From: a virus | Virus record (IMG/VR): IMGVR_UViG_3300025652_000563 | Span: 1 to 23,650 of that record | Reading direction: 5' to 3' (one strand) | DNA length: 23,650 nt | Part shown: one piece after another, positions 21,103 to 23,650 of the stretch | How positions within the stretch are numbered: the stretch's first letter is position 1 | Layout: each line of letters opens with the position of its first letter | The notes under the pieces: model-generated | Database searches by the model: none | What the model saw: the letters and a program-made list of their open reading frames with translations, nothing else | Told to the model about the DNA's origin: nothing | Position numbers and translations under genes: made by a program

Positions 21103-23650
21103 TGAGCGTACAACTTATATTATATCCACAAAGTTACGAAGGAGTCTATAATGCTTTTTCAGGTTCTCCTTATGAAGCTATTGTCAATGGTATTTCTTTT
21201 ACTGATTTAGATAATACAGGAACTTATACAACTACATCAGCTACACCTTATGTAGATACTTTAACTAATGCACCTCCTTCAATAATTAATACGTGGTATA
21301 GGTTTAGGAAAAACTTAAGTGGAACTTCTGCTTTCCCTACTGTATCTTTAGCTAATTTAGTTTTAGAATCAGATAACGCAAATATAACAGGAGTCTATCA
21401 ACAGCTATCTAATTTAACAATAGGACAGCCATATGTTGTAACTATAAATATATCTACACCACAAGCAGGAGGTCTTGTTGTAGTAGGTGCTTATAATGGA
21501 ATAACTCCTCAAGGAAGCTCTACATCTTACAGCTCAAATGTAACACAAATATCAAAGATTTTCATTGCATCTGCACCTCAGATAACTATAATGATAAGTT
21601 ATTCTCATCCTGCTGCACTTAATCTTGAAATAAGTTCTATTTCTGCTTTACCTATAGGCTCTACAACAGCCGACCCTATCTTATCAGATGGTCAAGTAAT
21701 CCTAGACTTGTATGAAGATGAAGACTTACCCTTGACTCTTAGTGTAGATAACTTCAAGAATGTAGCTGAGAAAGTTCAGTCATATTCTAAGGCATTTAAT
21801 TTACCTGCAACAAAAAGAAACAATAAAATCTTTAATCAAATCTTTGAAATAACAAGGTCAGATGATGGAGCAATATTTAGTCCTTACAAGAAGTCTGAGT
21901 GCGTTTTAAAACAAGATGGGTTTGTTCTATTTAAAGGTTATTTAAGGCTCTTAGATGTAACAGATAAAGACGGAGAGATAAGTTACAATGTAAATCTATA
22001 TTCAGAGGTTATAGCTTTAGCAGATTACTTAAAAGAATTATCCTTTAGAGATTTAGACTTTTCAGAATTATCCCACGATTATAATAAGACACAGATTAAA
22101 TATAGTTGGAATGATGGGATAACGTCAGGACAGACTACCCCTATTACTTGGACTAATGCAAATACATCAGGTTTTAGAACAGACTTTGAAACATTAAAAT
22201 ATCCTTTTGTAAATTGGAATAATAATTGGTTAATTGCTAATGGTTCAACAGGAAGTAGTGCTACACTAAATAGACCTGAATTAACGTCTTTAGAACAAGC
22301 GTTCAGACCTTTCATAAATATCAAGTACATAATACAAAGAATATTTGAAAACACTCCTTTTACTTTTACTTCTAATTTCTTTGATACCACAGACTTTGAA
22401 AAGTTATATATGGACTTTAATTGGGGTTCAGCAGAAGTCCCTAATGTTACAGGTATAAATAGTTTTAATGGTCAATGGGCAAAACAAATATCAGGTGTTA
22501 CAAGTGCGTCAGTATATGCAGGAACTACATTTACTAATTTAGTTTTAAAAAATACTCCAACAAATAATGTTCCTCCTAATTACGATTTAGCTACTAACAT
22601 CATAACAGCTACAACAGATGGAGAGCAGTATAATATATCAGGAGGTTATAGGATAGAAAACACTTCTACTACAGTAACACAAGTTGTAGATTGTCAATGG
22701 CTTTATAATTCAATTCCAATAGCTGTAACTCAGTTGTCTATACCACCATCAGATTATAGAGATTTTTCAACTAATTTCAATCAAATACTATTAACAGGAG
22801 ATACTTTGCAAGCTCAATTTAAAAGAAACAATCCTTTCAGTACGGCAACAGTTAGAATGTATGAAGATAGTATAACTCCAACTTCCAATGTAACTTTTAA
22901 TGTAAATACTACAGCAATAACTACTAATATATTATTGCAAACATTAAGAGGAGAGTTAGGACAATGGGAGTTCTTAAAGGGATTGATGACTATGTTTAAC
23001 TTAGTAACTATTCCTGATGAAAATAATCCTAATAACATTAAGTTTGAACCTTATGTAGATGTATTTATAAATAATACAGCAGGAACAAGTTTATCAGACA
23101 GAACTATTGAACACGATTGGACAGACAAGATAGATGTTTCAGAAATGAAATTAGAACCATTAACTGATTTAAACAGAAGGACTATTTTTAAGTTTGTTGA
23201 AGATGAAGATGACTTTGCTTTTATGAATTATAAGAATCAAGTAGGTGGACATTTATACGGAAGTAAGAAGTTTAACGCTACAGATGAGTTTAATATATTA
23301 GATGGATTAGATGAGATAATTGCAGAACCTTTTGCAGCTACAGTTATTAGACCTTTAAAGGATAATTTTGCTCAATTTATAACTCCTGCACTTTATTCTT
23401 ATAATTCAGAAGATGATACTTCTGAAGGCTTTGATAATAGTCCTAGAATAATGTATGATAATGGAATCAAGACTACAGGAACTTCTTATTATATACCTGC
23501 ACAAAATGGAGTTGCAGAAACAATAGCAGAAACAGACTTCTTACAGTTTAGTCATTTGTCAGACATACCAACAATAACATCATTACCTCCTGTACCTACA
23601 GACACAAGAGATTTTCATTTTGGAGAATGTCAATTACTTACAGGAGATGT
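21102..23650 (+). CDS. Large tail/baseplate protein (3' partial)
   Basis: From an ATG overlapping the upstream stop (TAATG), the frame stays open to the end of the window, at least 849 residues. The first ~200 residues are Thr/Ser-rich beta structure of adhesin type (MSVQLILYPQSYEGVYNAFS). At about 202-300 comes LDLYEDEDLPLTLSVDNF, then SYSKAFNLPATKRNN (227-241) and FKGYLRLLDVTD, a block I know from tail or baseplate hub-like proteins of Bacteroidota phages and prophages. The rest continues in the same beta-rich style. It probably forms part of the distal tail and may carry a receptor-binding N-terminus. The 3' end lies outside the window. Confidence 0.65.
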   Translation, partial: MSVQLILYPQSYEGVYNAFSGSPYEAIVNGISFTDLDNTGTYTTTSATPYVDTLTNAPPSIINTWYRFRKNLSGTSAFPTVSLANLVLESDNANITGVYQQLSNLTIGQPYVVTINISTPQAGGLVVVGAYNGITPQGSSTSYSSNVTQISKIFIASAPQITIMISYSHPAALNLEISSISALPIGSTTADPILSDGQVILDLYEDEDLPLTLSVDNFKNVAEKVQSYSKAFNLPATKRNNKIFNQIFEITRSDDGAIFSPYKKSECVLKQDGFVLFKGYLRLLDVTDKDGEISYNVNLYSEVIALADYLKELSFRDLDFSELSHDYNKTQIKYSWNDGITSGQTTPITWTNANTSGFRTDFETLKYPFVNWNNNWLIANGSTGSSATLNRPELTSLEQAFRPFINIKYIIQRIFENTPFTFTSNFFDTTDFEKLYMDFNWGSAEVPNVTGINSFNGQWAKQISGVTSASVYAGTTFTNLVLKNTPTNNVPPNYDLATNIITATTDGEQYNISGGYRIENTSTTVTQVVDCQWLYNSIPIAVTQLSIPPSDYRDFSTNFNQILLTGDTLQAQFKRNNPFSTATVRMYEDSITPTSNVTFNVNTTAITTNILLQTLRGELGQWEFLKGLMTMFNLVTIPDENNPNNIKFEPYVDVFINNTAGTSLSDRTIEHDWTDKIDVSEMKLEPLTDLNRRTIFKFVEDEDDFAFMNYKNQVGGHLYGSKKFNATDEFNILDGLDEIIAEPFAATVIRPLKDNFAQFITPALYSYNSEDDTSEGFDNSPRIMYDNGIKTTGTSYYIPAQNGVAETIAETDFLQFSHLSDIPTITSLPPVPTDTRDFHFGECQLLTGD

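Noticed and set aside
1-23650. tRNA genes, CRISPR arrays, insertion sequences, integrase or repressor
   Set aside because: Reading both strands showed no cloverleaf-like segment, no regularly spaced repeats, no transposase and no integrase motifs; the short repeats found are regulatory-sized.

Overview
The window is an AT-rich, densely packed block of a tailed-bacteriophage genome, with every supportable gene on the + strand. Several features point to a phage of the Bacteroidota, probably a flavobacterial and possibly marine host. Start codons have no Shine-Dalgarno-like purine block. Stops and starts overlap as ATGA or TAATG. There is a host-type -33/-7 promoter (TTG, 20 nt, TATCTTTG). Several protein types are, from memory, typical of this phylum's phages (DUF3127, a DUF6712-like connector, DUF5675, adhesins carrying the QRTNL...SED and GAQIEQG...TSYIPTSG signatures). 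I see no integrase, repressor, tRNA or CRISPR array. Both ends cut through genes, so this is an internal fragment.

Layout. (1) 1-4815: the 3' part of a modular LamG-type adhesin, a small companion protein, a portal with a Cys/His-containing C-terminal extension, a head-tail-connector-like protein and a tiny basic ORF. (2) 4781-6236: a lysis-like cassette (49-aa one-helix membrane peptide, DUF5675 protein with an H...SGC motif, two-helix holin-like protein) ending in a calcineurin-type phosphoesterase. (3) 6237-6603: the main control region, with 12-bp tandem repeats running into a strong host-type promoter, a 56-aa ORF and a stem-loop leader. (4) 6604-7932: five small early proteins of unknown role. 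(5) 8007-11564: replication and recombination: ERF annealing protein, DUF3127 SSB-like protein with an ENVPF tip, a DnaA-domain-IV-only protein, a winged-helix replication protein, a PD-(D/E)XK nuclease and a NinG nuclease. (6) 11586-14135: a divergent sigma-factor-like protein, Cys-rich proteins, a run of tiny coupled ORFs and a DUF3310 protein. (7) 14166-16199: ParB-like protein, TET/JBP-associated-type glycosyltransferase and TET/JBP-like 2OG-Fe(II) dioxygenase, a candidate DNA hypermodification cassette. (8) 16201-17749: terminase small and large subunits. (9) 17782-23650: tail genes, starting with a tail assembly chaperone that carries a T_TTT_TTT slippery site and a -1 frame extension.

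How the parts may work together (inference): host RNA polymerase would start early transcription near 6360 and make the replication and recombination proteins and the sigma-like factor. The phage factor could then act on a 19-bp element that occurs twice, once before the ParB/modification/terminase block and once before the tail block. The modification enzymes lie directly before terminase, which would suit modifying DNA just before packaging. The most noteworthy items are the modification cassette, which has no visible DNA methyltransferase beside it, the frameshift site, the duplicated 19-bp element, and a terminase large subunit with no ATG, GTG or TTG start before its Walker A motif.
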